Shown piece after piece: positions 31,135 through 38,851 of a stretch of DNA of 42,742 nt. Every line of letters starts with the position of its first letter. The stretch's first letter is position 1. This DNA comes from a virus: IMG/VR virus record IMGVR_UViG_3300038701_001426, positions 1 to 42,742 of that record. The stretch is one strand, 5' to 3'. The notes beneath the pieces were generated by a model. It did not search any database, was not told the DNA's origin, and saw only the letters and a list, made by a program, of their open reading frames with translations. The position numbers and the translations under genes were made by a program.

Positions 31135-31400
31135 TGGCTAACAGAATGGACGTACTCACCGGACGCGAGAAAGACGGAAAGACCTACTGGACACGGATCG
31201 GCGTTGCCTTCCCTGCCCGCGAGAGCGAAGGCTGGAATTTGATGCTCGATGCCCTGCCGGTATCCGGTCAATGCATCCTGCGCGAGCCGAAGCCCCGCGA
31301 AGACCGCAACACCGACCCCAACGCGGCGGGCGGGAATACCGATCCGGGTGGGGCACCTGATCTCGGGGATTCCATCCCGTTCGGTCCCGAGGTGCGGTGA
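31134..31400 (+). CDS. small conserved protein following the Rad52 block
   Basis: 88 aa. 'RMDVLTGREKDGKTYWTRIG' with 'FPARESEGWNLMLDALPVSG' is a compact beta fold seen in many phages after ssDNA-annealing genes, and resembles single-stranded DNA-binding accessory proteins in size and acidic tail (DPGGAPDLGDSIPF). SSB-like role is inference. Confidence 0.6.
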   Translation: MANRMDVLTGREKDGKTYWTRIGVAFPARESEGWNLMLDALPVSGQCILREPKPREDRNTDPNAAGGNTDPGGAPDLGDSIPFGPEVR

Positions 31401-31609
31401 TGCCGGGTCCGGTTCTCTTTTCTCTTGGCCTCGTTCTTTTTCTCGCCGCCGGGCTAATTGGTTTTCTCACCGGGGTAAGGGAAGGCGTTCATTCCGTTCG
31501 AGTCCAAGCGATTAAGACGGGGGTCGCAACCCATTCATGCAACCGCACAAGCGGAGAATGCGGCTTCGAATTCATACGCCCGCCAACTAACCCACAGCAC
31601 AAGCCGTAA
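31400..31609 (+). CDS. 69-aa membrane protein
   Basis: From ATG 31400 (TGATG overlap; a GTG one codon earlier is also possible). One TM helix (VLFSLGLVLFLAAGLIGFL) followed by a polar tail with two Cys. Confidence 0.65.
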   Translation: MPGPVLFSLGLVLFLAAGLIGFLTGVREGVHSVRVQAIKTGVATHSCNRTSGECGFEFIRPPTNPQHKP

Positions 31610-31623
31610 GGCGGAAAGGAAAG

Positions 31624-31821
31624 ATGATGGCGAAGTTTGACGTATTCGAGGTCGATATTGACAGCGGCGTTATGCGGGTGATGGGCAAAGACAAGGACGC
31701 CAGAAACGCCGAGGCTATTGAGCGCATGGCGATCATGCGCCGTGGTAACGACGATAATTTCTTCGTCACCTGCCCCGCTGGAAAGTTCAGCGAAGGCGAC
31801 AAATATCAACACCCTGATTAA
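31624..31821 (+). CDS. 65-aa protein, possibly frameshifted with the next frame
   Basis: Beta-rich, starts MMAKFDVFEVDIDSG, has GGAAAGGAAAG upstream. It ends '...FSEGDKYQHPD'. In the +1 frame directly after, codons read HPLVRAVLEAFPGAEIVE, a motif common at the C-terminus of other phage proteins, without its own start. A frameshift, evolutionary or programmed, near 31800 would join them. Confidence 0.55.
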   Translation: MMAKFDVFEVDIDSGVMRVMGKDKDARNAEAIERMAIMRRGNDDNFFVTCPAGKFSEGDKYQHPD

Positions 31822-31888
31822 CCACCCCCTAGTCCGGGCCGTCCTGGAGGCGTTCCCCGGTGCAGAGATAGTAGAGACGAGGTACAGA

Positions 31889-32212
31889 ATGATTTCGGAT
31901 GACGACGTAGAAAAGGCCCTTGACTGGCTGCGGGACAATGCCGACCGACAGGCGCAGGACCGTGCGAACAGGTCTTACGTCGAGGAGTTCCGCAAGTCCC
32001 TCAAGGCCCAGATCATGCGCGACCATCTTGACCTGCCCGTCTCCGCACAGGAACGCGAAGCCTATGCCGATGCCCGGTATATCCAGCATCTTGAAGCCGT
32101 GAAAGAGGCCATCAGGATTGACGAACACAACCGTTTCATGCGCGCCAGCGCCGAAGCCAAGATCGAGGCATGGCGCACACAGTCCAGCAATCAGCGGAGT
32201 ATGAAGGTATGA
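31889..32212 (+). CDS. early helical protein
   Basis: 107 aa from ATG 31889. Helical, charged (DDDVEKALDWLRDNADRQAQ ... AYADARYIQHLEAVKEA), of a type frequent in phage early regions. Upstream codons in the same frame are open (see the frameshift note). Function unknown. Confidence 0.7.
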   Translation: MISDDDVEKALDWLRDNADRQAQDRANRSYVEEFRKSLKAQIMRDHLDLPVSAQEREAYADARYIQHLEAVKEAIRIDEHNRFMRASAEAKIEAWRTQSSNQRSMKV

Positions 32213-32466
32213 GCGAGAAAGTGACGGTCGTTATTGAATCTGTGGTGGCGAGCTGGCTGCGTGACTTCGGTACATTTGGCGCAATCGGCGGCGCGTTCTA
32301 CATCAATCACGTTTTCATGGATGGCAACCCTTGGTTATCTGCGTTCCTCCTGTTCGCCGCCTGCGTTGGTGTGGTGTCGGTAGCAAAAAGCAACACTGAC
32401 TGGCGACGTTTCGACACGAAGGCCGAGGCGGCCGCATGGCTCACACAACCGGAGCAGAACACATGA
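32209..32466 (+). CDS. 85-aa membrane protein
   Basis: From ATG 32209 (ATGA overlap). Two hydrophobic segments (WLRDFGTFGAIGGAFYINHV; WLSAFLLFAACVGVVSVAK) and a polar C-terminus. Unknown. Confidence 0.65.
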   Translation: MSEKVTVVIESVVASWLRDFGTFGAIGGAFYINHVFMDGNPWLSAFLLFAACVGVVSVAKSNTDWRRFDTKAEAAAWLTQPEQNT

Positions 32467-32870
32467 ACACGCGCACCGGGGCGGCATCTCCCGCGCGTGT
32501 CCCGGACGGGGCTGGTGACTCTCACGCACCGGTCCCGTCCACCCTGCGCCCGTACAAATGCAAGAAGCACGTTCACCACGTCTCGGCAAAGCCCTGCATG
32601 ATTTGCGGCGCACCAGGCGGGCCTGCCCACCATCTTCTCAAGGGCTGGTGCCGGTCTGAAAAAACCGGGCTGGTCATGCGGCGCACTCAAACAGATGTCA
32701 TCGTGGTGCCTATGTGCCCTGCCTGCCATACCGAACTGCACACGCAATACGGGGATGAAGACAGGTTCTTTTTCGACAAACTCGGGCACGTCTCGGCAGG
32801 GCGCGGGCGGGCTGAACAGGAATGGCGAGCATCGCCCCATTTTGTAGATCTTGAACAGGGGGAATCCTGA
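32463..32870 (+). CDS. HNH/DUF968-type nuclease-like protein
   Basis: 135 aa. Zinc pair 'CMICGAPGGPAHH' followed by 'VVPMCPACHTELHTQYGDE' makes a beta-beta-metal-like His-Cys motif as in DUF968/Ref-type phage nucleases. The N-terminal 30 residues are disordered. It lies in the recombination block, consistent with DNA cutting or processing. Activity not certain: the His pair is present, but the full HNH set cannot be verified. Confidence 0.75.
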   Translation: MNTRTGAASPARVPDGAGDSHAPVPSTLRPYKCKKHVHHVSAKPCMICGAPGGPAHHLLKGWCRSEKTGLVMRRTQTDVIVVPMCPACHTELHTQYGDEDRFFFDKLGHVSAGRGRAEQEWRASPHFVDLEQGES

Positions 32871-33178
32871 TGACGTATGAGCAATGCCTGAACTTTCTGC
32901 GAACCGCGACGGCCCGCGTTGAGGAGCAGATAAAGCAAGACCAGGACCGCATCGAAGAACTGGAACGCGACCGCGTGGACAAGGCCGAAGCATGGGATGC
33001 CATCGCGGCGAAGAACGCCCGCATCGAAGAACTGGAGGCACTGCTAGATACATGGCAGGTGCAATACGAAAACGGGCGTGACCTTTCGCACGTCAATACC
33101 GAGACGGCCAAGGCGCTGGTATCTCAAAAACCTGCCGCCGCTTGTCGAAACGGACCGGCTCGACCAAGGGGAATCTGA
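32870..33178 (+). CDS. coiled-coil protein
   Basis: 102 aa. Residues 10-60 form a heptad coiled coil (IKQDQDRIEELERDRVDKAE); the last 20 residues are basic. Unknown. Confidence 0.65.
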   Translation: MTYEQCLNFLRTATARVEEQIKQDQDRIEELERDRVDKAEAWDAIAAKNARIEELEALLDTWQVQYENGRDLSHVNTETAKALVSQKPAAACRNGPARPRGI

Positions 33179-33400
33179 ATGACCCACAGAACGACACCCG
33201 ACTATATCCGTGAGGTCGCCGCCGAAACCGCCACGCAACGCGACTTCTTGCTTCAAATCGCTGCCCGGATGGATCGCTTAGAACAAGGTCTGCACGACGT
33301 TCAGCAAATCGTGTTTATGCCAGACCAGCCGGAGCAAGCCTGCGCAAGGGCATATGTCGAGGCGGGTAAGGCGCTCGCTGATACGGAGAAACCGGAATGA
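33179..33400 (+). CDS. hypothetical early protein
   Basis: 73 aa, helical (FLLQIAARMDRLEQGLHDVQ). Starts directly after the upstream stop. Unknown. Confidence 0.65.
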   Translation: MTHRTTPDYIREVAAETATQRDFLLQIAARMDRLEQGLHDVQQIVFMPDQPEQACARAYVEAGKALADTEKPE

Positions 33401-33708
33401 GCAATACAGCACTGCAAAACGCCAAAGCGGACAACCATAATCTAAAAGTTCTTCTTGAGAACGCCGCCGAGGGTATCGAATGGTGGATCAGGGAGTGCCC
33501 GGAAAAGGCGAGTGAGGCAGACCATGAAATGCTCGCAGAGATACGCGATGCGCTCTCCATTCCAACAACCCCGTCTCACACAATCCCCCAGGACCATACG
33601 GGGATACGGGAAGCGGGAAAGGAATACCGAGAGGGGCGTGACGCGCAATTGGCCCCGCACACACCTGGACCGGGCGGCAGGCGCGTGCTGCCCGGCTCCG
33701 CAACCTGA
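33397..33708 (+). CDS. hypothetical early protein with distant paralogue at 28418
   Basis: 103 aa. 'KVLLENAAEGIEWWIRECPE' and 'MLAEIRDALSIP' are helical; the latter is similar to 'LLAEVRDALSML' of the 28418 gene. The C-terminus is Pro/Gly/Arg-rich. Confidence 0.65.
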   Translation: MSNTALQNAKADNHNLKVLLENAAEGIEWWIRECPEKASEADHEMLAEIRDALSIPTTPSHTIPQDHTGIREAGKEYREGRDAQLAPHTPGPGGRRVLPGSAT

Positions 33709-33723
33709 CGAGGGTTCAGAAAC

Positions 33724-33942
33724 ATGCTGACTGAGTATGAACAAAACGCCCTGAAGCAACTGGCGGCACGCAGTGGCCCCGTTGAACTAGAACGGGGTTT
33801 TCAGACTGACTTTTGGGAAGGGATGCACGACCGGGGTTATGCCCGGATCACGGATAGCGCCCGCGTTGGGTTCGAAGCAGTCCGGGGCACCTTTGTTCAG
33901 ATCACCGACGCCGGGCGCGAAGCCTTGGCGTCCAGCAAATGA
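33724..33942 (+). CDS. small winged-helix-like protein
   Basis: 72 aa. 'LTEYEQNALKQLAARSG' then 'GYARITDSARVGFEAVRGTFVQITDAGREAL' (read as the motif QITDAGREAL at the end) resembles the closing strands of a winged helix. Possibly a small DNA-binding protein. Unproven. Confidence 0.6.
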   Translation: MLTEYEQNALKQLAARSGPVELERGFQTDFWEGMHDRGYARITDSARVGFEAVRGTFVQITDAGREALASSK

Positions 33943-34014
33943 ACGTGAAGCCGAAGAAGCGAAGCAACACGACCACTTACAACGCATTGGCCGACTGCCG
34001 AAACGGGAGAAACC

Positions 34015-34398
34015 ATGAACACACACGAAGAACGCTTACAGCAGCTAGAAGAAATCGCCACGGCCAGCCGCCACGTATTTCGCCAGATGACTGATATCGC
34101 ACAGTCAGATGGTGCCCCGGTCATTCAGGAGTGGGGGCTTATCGACCGGCTGGGCAAGGCGTTGGCGGCACTGGACAGAGAGACCGACAAGGAAATCGAT
34201 TGGAGCCAGGGCGCAAAACCCAACTGTATCGGCTGTCGCGGTCGGGGTGTGCTGCCGTCAGGGCGTCCTATCAATAAGGGACTGCATCCGATGGAACCGG
34301 GCAGTCAACCCTGCCCTGCCTGCCACCCCAAAGAACGCATCGACGGCCTGCGGGAGAAGATCCGCGAACATCACGACTGGATGGAACCAATTTGTTGA
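34015..34398 (+). CDS. zinc-ribbon (DnaJ-like CxxCxG) protein
   Basis: 127 aa. The helical N-terminus is followed by 'CIGCRGRGVLPSG' and 'CPACHPKERID', a CxxCxGxG zinc motif like that of DnaJ. Probable zinc-binding adaptor; function unknown. The 72 nt before it hold no convincing gene. Confidence 0.7.
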   Translation: MNTHEERLQQLEEIATASRHVFRQMTDIAQSDGAPVIQEWGLIDRLGKALAALDRETDKEIDWSQGAKPNCIGCRGRGVLPSGRPINKGLHPMEPGSQPCPACHPKERIDGLREKIREHHDWMEPIC

Positions 34399-34434
34399 CG
34401 CCAACGAAATGGTCAAACCGTAGGAGAGCCAGGT

Positions 34435-34605
34435 ATGCGCCGTCTATCCGATGACTGCCCCGATGCGGACACGCACACACCAACCCCGCCGGGGTATCTG
34501 GACGGGTTCGACTGGGCAGATCGAATGCTGAAGACGCACGATCAGACGAAATGCCCGACCTGTGGATTTTGGGTGATATGGAAACCGAAGAAAGCGAGAT
34601 CATGA
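34435..34605 (+). CDS. 56-aa zinc-ribbon protein
   Basis: ATG 34435 with AGGAGAG upstream. Ends in 'CPTCGFWVIWKPKKARS'; an earlier Cys at 8. The 'CPTCGFWVIW' end recurs in small phage proteins. The stop overlaps the next ATG. Confidence 0.65.
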   Translation: MRRLSDDCPDADTHTPTPPGYLDGFDWADRMLKTHDQTKCPTCGFWVIWKPKKARS

Positions 34606-34949
34606 TACCTACCCGAGAGCGTTGCCAAGCCTGTCAGCAGCCAAGTCCTGTGGGCTTCTCCGTCCCCGATGACGTCTGGGAGGCGGTTGTCCACCCGTCA
34701 CTGCGCAACAGCATTCTTTGCCTGCCGTGCTTCATCAGTCGGGCCGACGAGAAGCTTATCGCGTGGGATGAGCAGATCGAACTCTTTCCAGTCAGCCTCG
34801 CAAAGCATCTGCGAGAAGTCCGCGGGCTGTGCCCGGAGGCAGAAACACGAGAGCGTTGCGCCACGCTTACGAGAAAACTGGGAAGAGTGCCCGGTATCAC
34901 CATCACTAGCATCGCAGAGGCGATCCGAGTGCCTGAAGAGACCGACTGA
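34602..34949 (+). CDS. conserved zinc-binding early protein
   Basis: 115 aa from ATG 34602. 'CQACQQPSPVGFSVPDDVWE' and 'NSILCLPCFISRADEKLI' with two CxxC pairs is a recurrent phage protein; 'IELFPVSLAKHL' ends the conserved part. A helical C-terminal extension follows. Unknown function. Confidence 0.75.
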   Translation: MIPTRERCQACQQPSPVGFSVPDDVWEAVVHPSLRNSILCLPCFISRADEKLIAWDEQIELFPVSLAKHLREVRGLCPEAETRERCATLTRKLGRVPGITITSIAEAIRVPEETD

Positions 34950-35012
34950 GAAGCTTTACGAAAGTGCTGTTTTGCGCACCCACGCTGAGCAAAAACGAGG
35001 AGTCGTAAACCG

Positions 35013-35324
35013 ATGGAAACACCGAAGAATGTGCAAGGCCGGTTGACGGAGGCGGTCATGGCGCTCGCCAAGAAACGCTTACCGGACGAGCATTACAACA
35101 CCGTGTATTCGGCGGTGTTTTCCGCGCTGACGTGCGCAAGGGATCATGACGCAATCGTGGTCGAAGATTCGGACGAAGCGATACTCGACCACATCGACTG
35201 GTCATGGACGGTAGACCGTCAGCGCAAGTTTCTGGCGGCGTTCAATCAACGGTTCCCGTTCGATCCGAATGACCTAGGGCCGAACCGGCACGAGCGCCGC
35301 AAGGCGAAGAAACTTAATTCCTGA
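35013..35324 (+). CDS. hypothetical early protein
   Basis: 103 aa, helical; 'WSWTVDRQRKFLAAFNQRFP' and a basic end (RHERRKAKKLNS). Preceded by a 63-nt gap without signals. Unknown. Confidence 0.65.
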   Translation: METPKNVQGRLTEAVMALAKKRLPDEHYNTVYSAVFSALTCARDHDAIVVEDSDEAILDHIDWSWTVDRQRKFLAAFNQRFPFDPNDLGPNRHERRKAKKLNS

Positions 35325-35338
35325 TTTGGAGCATCAGC

Positions 35339-35527
35339 ATGGAAAAAGGACAGACGTTGCACATGGACCCCTTCGCCCCTGGGGTGTGCGAAAAATGCGG
35401 CGCGCTTCTTATCACGGACACCGAAGTCGAATGGGCCGAATGCAATAAATGTGCGGATGCAGCATTTGAACGGAGCCGAGAACAAGCCGAGTGGGACTAC
35501 TACCACCCGGCAGAAATCGAAGAATAG
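35339..35527 (+). CDS. zinc-ribbon acidic protein
   Basis: 62 aa. 'CEKCGALLITDTEVEWAECN' with CxxC pairs on both sides of an acidic loop (C..C, CNKC) forms a ribbon. Acidic C-terminus. Unknown. Confidence 0.65.
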   Translation: MEKGQTLHMDPFAPGVCEKCGALLITDTEVEWAECNKCADAAFERSREQAEWDYYHPAEIEE

Positions 35528-35538
35528 CAGGAGCCGTT

Positions 35539-35724
35539 ATGGGGAATGTAACGGATATCGATGAACACCGCCCGCACCGGGTTTTTGAGGCTATGTGCGT
35601 TGTCTGCGTTCATCGGTGGATAGCGGTGTCCCCGACAGAAACACCGCTAAAGAACTTCGAATGCCCCAAGTGCAAAAGCGTTGGGGCGACCATTAACACC
35701 GGACAGGAGATTGAAGATGCCTAA
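35539..35724 (+). CDS. cassette gene 1, copy A: small CxxC protein
   Basis: 61 aa from ATG 35539 (AGGAG upstream). 'MGNVTDIDEHRPHRVFEAMC' and two Cys pairs (CVVC, CPKC). Copy B lies at 39283-39465. Ribbon-like zinc protein. The stop overlaps the next start by 8 nt. Confidence 0.7.
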   Translation: MGNVTDIDEHRPHRVFEAMCVVCVHRWIAVSPTETPLKNFECPKCKSVGATINTGQEIEDA

Positions 35725-35920
35725 CACCGACCCGATGATGCAATTTTTCGCTTACGACCATTTGCCCGAACACCTGCAAGCGGTATCGCGCCCATATGGC
35801 GAACTGGCTGCCAGCGTGGTCGAGACGTTGCCGCGCAACCCCGAACGCACCGCAGCTTTGCGGAAATTACTGGAAAGCAAGGACTGCGCCGTTCGCTCTC
35901 AGCTCTACAAGGACGCCTGA
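35717..35920 (+). CDS. cassette gene 2, copy A: Acb2-like helical hairpin protein (candidate anti-CBASS)
   Basis: 67 aa. The pattern F-F-A-Y-x-H-L-P-x-x-L-Q-x-V-S ... LPRNPERTAALRKLLESKD is the helical-hairpin architecture associated with Acb2/Tad1-type phage proteins, which bind cyclic nucleotide signals to block CBASS or related defence. A conserved Tyr (FAY) is near residue 13 and a Lys/Arg cluster near 50. It is identical to copy B (39462) from residue 5 on. Function is inferred from the pattern; the ligand is unknown. Confidence 0.5.
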   Translation: MPNTDPMMQFFAYDHLPEHLQAVSRPYGELAASVVETLPRNPERTAALRKLLESKDCAVRSQLYKDA

Positions 35921-35922
35921 GC

Positions 35923-36159
35923 ATGTCAGCGGACATCATGCAGGAACTCGCCCGCGAACTCGATAAATCCCTCAACGGCGGCGCGAAGGCGACCGACCGC
36001 GAGAACGGTTTCGTTCTTCTGGTCTTTCCGTTCAACGCCCCGAAGGGAGCGCGGACCAATTATGTCAGCAACGGCCAGCGCGAGGACATCGTTACGGCGT
36101 TGAAAGAGATTGTCGCTCGGTTCGAAGGCGGCGTGATCGACACTGACACAATCCAGTAA
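35923..36159 (+). CDS. cassette gene 3, copy A: conserved small protein
   Basis: 78 aa. 'GFVLLVFPFNAPKGARTNYV' and 'VTALKEIVARFEGGVIDTDT' are shared with copy B (39668), with most differences elsewhere. Alpha/beta, unknown function, always third in the cassette. Confidence 0.7.
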   Translation: MSADIMQELARELDKSLNGGAKATDRENGFVLLVFPFNAPKGARTNYVSNGQREDIVTALKEIVARFEGGVIDTDTIQ

Positions 36160-36175
36160 ACGAGGGACCAAGCGG

Positions 36176-36502
36176 ATGAAGTGGATCAAGAGAAAACTGC
36201 GGATATGGCTGGAAATCGACGATGACGTGTCGAGGCTCGACCGCAACAACAGGCTTTTGAATGATGCCCTGGAAACAGCGCAGGCAACTGCACTGGATTG
36301 TCACTTTCGGGGCAACAGTCTGGTCATCGTCGCTTCGCGCCTGAACGGCGGGCATGTCCGGATCATCGAAACGCAGTTTGAGTCCGTTCGCGACATTGAG
36401 GAACGGCTTGGCGGGTTCGTCGCGCCGTTCGCCGTGATCGAGCCACGACAGCGCGCTAACGGTTCGCTTCGTGTGTTCGATATGCCCCACAACAGTTTTT
36501 AA
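36176..36502 (+). CDS. hypothetical early protein
   Basis: 108 aa. Basic start (MKWIKRKLRIWLEID), then alpha/beta (SLVIVASRLNGGHVRIIETQ). The start follows the recurring TAAACGAG junction. Unknown. Confidence 0.65.
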   Translation: MKWIKRKLRIWLEIDDDVSRLDRNNRLLNDALETAQATALDCHFRGNSLVIVASRLNGGHVRIIETQFESVRDIEERLGGFVAPFAVIEPRQRANGSLRVFDMPHNSF

Positions 36503-36514
36503 ACGAGCCGACAG

Positions 36515-36709
36515 ATGGACCAATCAGGCAGCAGAACGTTACCCCGAAGCGTCAAACAAACCTACGCGAACAAGATCGACGCGGAATTGTTGAACCTCGC
36601 GAAAGACGCCGCGCGGGCCGACCTCACTCAGTTGACCGTTTCCCTTCAACGGGCGCGGGTTCTGGCTAGGTCATACATGCACCCCGACGACCGGGGCGGG
36701 ATTTTATAG
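36515..36709 (+). CDS. hypothetical small protein
   Basis: 64 aa, helical (IDAELLNLAKDAARADLTQL). Follows a TAAACGAG junction. Unknown. Confidence 0.65.
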   Translation: MDQSGSRTLPRSVKQTYANKIDAELLNLAKDAARADLTQLTVSLQRARVLARSYMHPDDRGGIL

Positions 36710-36718
36710 GAGGGCTTT

Positions 36719-36907
36719 GTGGCACAGAAAAACACCCCGAAACGCTGGAAAGCGATAGTCGCTTTTCCATGCTATGCGCCTTGGTTGCCGATCACGCTTT
36801 TTGTTCTCTGCATGATCGGGATAGGTCGCGTCGGTGAATGGCTGGATGAGCGTATACCGACGCGGCTTGTTGGCTGGCCTTTACGAAACTGGATGTATCG
36901 CAAATAG
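36719..36907 (+). CDS. small membrane protein, paralogue of 21178-21390
   Basis: 62 aa starting at GTG (TAGGAGGGC upstream). 'NTPKRWKAIVAFPCYAPWLP' then a hydrophobic helix and 'RLVGWPLRNWMYRK'. The same protein type is encoded on the minus strand at 21178. Single-pass or hairpin inner-membrane peptide. Confidence 0.75.
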   Translation: MAQKNTPKRWKAIVAFPCYAPWLPITLFVLCMIGIGRVGEWLDERIPTRLVGWPLRNWMYRK

Positions 36908-36921
36908 GAGCGGGTAACGGG

Positions 36922-37122
36922 ATGAAGCAACGCATCGGAATCTTCCCCCATGCAGGGCTTATCGCCGCCGCGGCACTTGTCGCGGAAGGCGTTGAACTTC
37001 GCCCGGTTGATGAAAAAGACCCGCCAGCCAGCGGTGACGGCGGGTGCAAATACTGCGGCCGGGAATTTCAGACAGCCGAAGGATATCGATCGCACCTGCG
37101 GCGATATCACGGCGAAACGTAG
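36922..37122 (+). CDS. C2H2 zinc-finger protein
   Basis: 66 aa. One finger: 'CKYCGREFQTAEGYRSHLRRYH' in outline, C-x2-C ... H-x4-H. Helix before it is Ala-rich. Could bind DNA or a protein. A single classic finger in a phage early protein is not unusual. Confidence 0.75.
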   Translation: MKQRIGIFPHAGLIAAAALVAEGVELRPVDEKDPPASGDGGCKYCGREFQTAEGYRSHLRRYHGET

Positions 37123-37137
37123 GAGCGAGGTGACGGG

Positions 37138-37395
37138 ATGACGATGCAGTGGCCGAAAGGTGAAATGTGCAGCGGGTGCGCGGGCAGGAAAGGCACAGAG
37201 GCAAACCGAACACCGGAAACTGTGTCGGCGCTGCGCGAGTGCATCGAAACCCGCGAGCCATTCTATTGCCATGAGTCGGTCGCGAAGCCCGACCCAGACG
37301 GAACGGCATTTGATAACGCCGGCAATCCCTACAAGCGGTTGCCGGAAAACCATTATCGGCTTTGCCGCGCCTGGATGCGCGCAACGTCGGAATAG
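37138..37395 (+). CDS. zinc-binding small protein
   Basis: 85 aa. 'EMCSGCAGRKGTEANRTPET', 'PFYCHE' and 'RLCRAWM' provide four spaced Cys (plus His) in a set seen in small phage zinc proteins. The leader GGAGCGAGGTGACGGG recurs at 37820. Confidence 0.7.
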   Translation: MTMQWPKGEMCSGCAGRKGTEANRTPETVSALRECIETREPFYCHESVAKPDPDGTAFDNAGNPYKRLPENHYRLCRAWMRATSE

Positions 37396-37408
37396 CAGGA
37401 GGCCGAGG

Positions 37409-37621
37409 ATGGAAAAGACCTGTTTCGAAGACAACTGCCCTTATCGCGCGACCCCGCGACCGCCGGGGCGCCGCTGCGAAGTTTGTATGCCGCTCACACA
37501 CGCCAGCGGCGGGACGAATATATCTAAAGAATGGTGCATCAACGCTGCCAAGGCCGAGGGTGATGCAGAGATCGGGGCCGGTAGGCTGGCCGCTGATCCG
37601 ACCTTTGATGAATCCAACTAG
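37409..37621 (+). CDS. small Cys-containing protein
   Basis: 70 aa from ATG 37409. 'CFEDNCPYRATPRPPGRRCE' then 'VCMPLTH' and 'EWCINAAK': several Cys, helix at the end. Unknown. Confidence 0.6.
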   Translation: MEKTCFEDNCPYRATPRPPGRRCEVCMPLTHASGGTNISKEWCINAAKAEGDAEIGAGRLAADPTFDESN

Positions 37622-37632
37622 CCGAGCGTCGC

Positions 37633-37824
37633 ATGGGGAAGAAATTCGCATGGACCGCCGAGCAGATTACCGAGCATTACGAGGCCGGTTTCGTACCGGA
37701 AGACGACGACGATGACGATTTTGACAATGACCCCGCCAGCGAGTGCGGCCAGTTATCGGACGGCACCTGCATGATGGCCGGGACAGAATTTTGCGACTGG
37801 GAATGCCCCATTCGTGGGCAATGA
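37633..37824 (+). CDS. acidic Cys-rich protein
   Basis: 63 aa with a poly-Asp run (PEDDDDDDFDND) and a Cys-rich end (ASECGQLSDGTCMMAGTEFC). Strongly acidic small phage proteins sometimes mimic DNA; that is speculation here. Confidence 0.65.
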   Translation: MGKKFAWTAEQITEHYEAGFVPEDDDDDDFDNDPASECGQLSDGTCMMAGTEFCDWECPIRGQ

Positions 37825-37842
37825 ATGGAGCGAGGTGACGGG

Positions 37843-38040
37843 GTGGAAAAAGCGAAAGATTGGCGTGTCGATATTGACGATACCGGAGGCCCGCTAACCG
37901 GCTGGCCGAGTGTATGTAGCGAAACAGAGGACCGCTGCGTACTCCACGCGAAGGGCTTTAAGCAGGAGTTTTGGGATGGTCCGTCGCTACACGAGGCGAA
38001 GCAGATCGCGCAGCTTGTTGCAGATTTTATGAACCAATAG
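37843..38040 (+). CDS. hypothetical early protein
   Basis: 65 aa from GTG 37843, chosen because the preceding GGAGCGAGGTGACGGG matches the leader before the ATG at 37138. Residues 'AKDWRVDIDDTGGPLTGWPS' then a helix. Two Cys. Unknown. Confidence 0.6.
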   Translation: MEKAKDWRVDIDDTGGPLTGWPSVCSETEDRCVLHAKGFKQEFWDGPSLHEAKQIAQLVADFMNQ

Positions 38041-38056
38041 ACGAGGCTTTTGACGG

Positions 38057-38383
38057 ATGGTAACAGTCGATGAATTGATGGCCGAAATCAGGAATTCCAT
38101 GCGAGCCCCTGACTACATGGTACGGCCGCGCACGTCGCCGGCGCTGACACAGTTCGCGGGCATAGACGTGATCGAGTCCCATCACGCGACCAGCCACACG
38201 CACGACGCTTTCGAACCGATCCCGTATTCGCCGCACCGGTCGAAACGGATCTGGAAAAAGCTATGGAAGCGCCATCGGCAGACCTGGCACCCGGTCCGCG
38301 AGCCGTGTGCCTACATGTTCTACGGAAAGATGATAATGCACCCGGAACTGGTCTGTGCAATGCGCGCCCAGCTTCCCAACTGA
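38057..38383 (+). CDS. hypothetical early protein
   Basis: 108 aa. Helix (MVTVDELMAEIRNSM), His-rich middle (ESHHATSHTHD), basic 'KRIWKKLWKRHRQTW'. Could bind nucleic acid. Unknown. Confidence 0.65.
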   Translation: MVTVDELMAEIRNSMRAPDYMVRPRTSPALTQFAGIDVIESHHATSHTHDAFEPIPYSPHRSKRIWKKLWKRHRQTWHPVREPCAYMFYGKMIMHPELVCAMRAQLPN

Positions 38384-38403
38384 TCGAGCCGACAGGAGGA
38401 ATT

Positions 38404-38571
38404 ATGACCGAAGACGAAAGAACACTTTTGCTGACCGTCGCCCGGATTTTGCGGGCGCGCATCCCAGAGTTCGCGCCGTCATATCAGGACGATGATCTGG
38501 CCGCGCTGCGAGAAGCGCTTGCGCCGTTCGATCCGAGTGACGCCGAACCCGTCAACGAAGAATCCAGATAG
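38404..38571 (+). CDS. small helical protein
   Basis: 55 aa from ATG 38404, preceded by AGGAGGAATT. 'ERTLLLTVARILRARIPEFA' then an acidic end. Unknown. Confidence 0.65.
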   Translation: MTEDERTLLLTVARILRARIPEFAPSYQDDDLAALREALAPFDPSDAEPVNEESR

Positions 38572-38588
38572 ATCGAGGGAATAGAGAC

Positions 38589-38843
38589 ATGACAGCAATG
38601 ACGCCAATTTCCGACGACCATCCGCTGAAACAGGCGTGGGACGCCTATAAGGCGACCGATGATTATGCGAACTCGAAAAATTGGGCGATGCAAATATCCC
38701 CTCTTGTTCAAGCGTCGGACCCCGACGCTGAGGCAAAGCGCAGGTTCGATATCATGCCGCGCGAACAGCGGGAGCGACACGTTGAAGGCTCCCTATGGGC
38801 TGCCTTTATGGAAGGCTATCGCTCCGCTGAAACGAAATCATAA
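38589..38843 (+). CDS. conserved small early protein
   Basis: 84 aa. 'HPLKQAWDAYKATDDYANSK' and 'VEGSLWAAFMEGYRSAE' are the two conserved parts of a small protein family common in phages. Unknown function. Confidence 0.7.
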   Translation: MTAMTPISDDHPLKQAWDAYKATDDYANSKNWAMQISPLVQASDPDAEAKRRFDIMPREQRERHVEGSLWAAFMEGYRSAETKS

Positions 38844-38851
38844 ACGAGCGA

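Larger units (their letters stand above)
35539..36159 (+). repeat. duplicated three-gene cassette, copy A
   Basis: Three genes in the same order as 39283-39904 (copy B). The middle gene differs between copies by about 20 mostly third-position changes, with 64 of 67 residues identical. The outer genes are more diverged. This argues for an old duplication kept by purifying selection, or two acquisitions of the same cassette. Confidence 0.85.

Noticed and set aside
33939-34094. 51-codon plus-strand ORF after the winged-helix-like gene
   Set aside because: No ribosome site and a long overlap with the zinc-ribbon gene at 34015.
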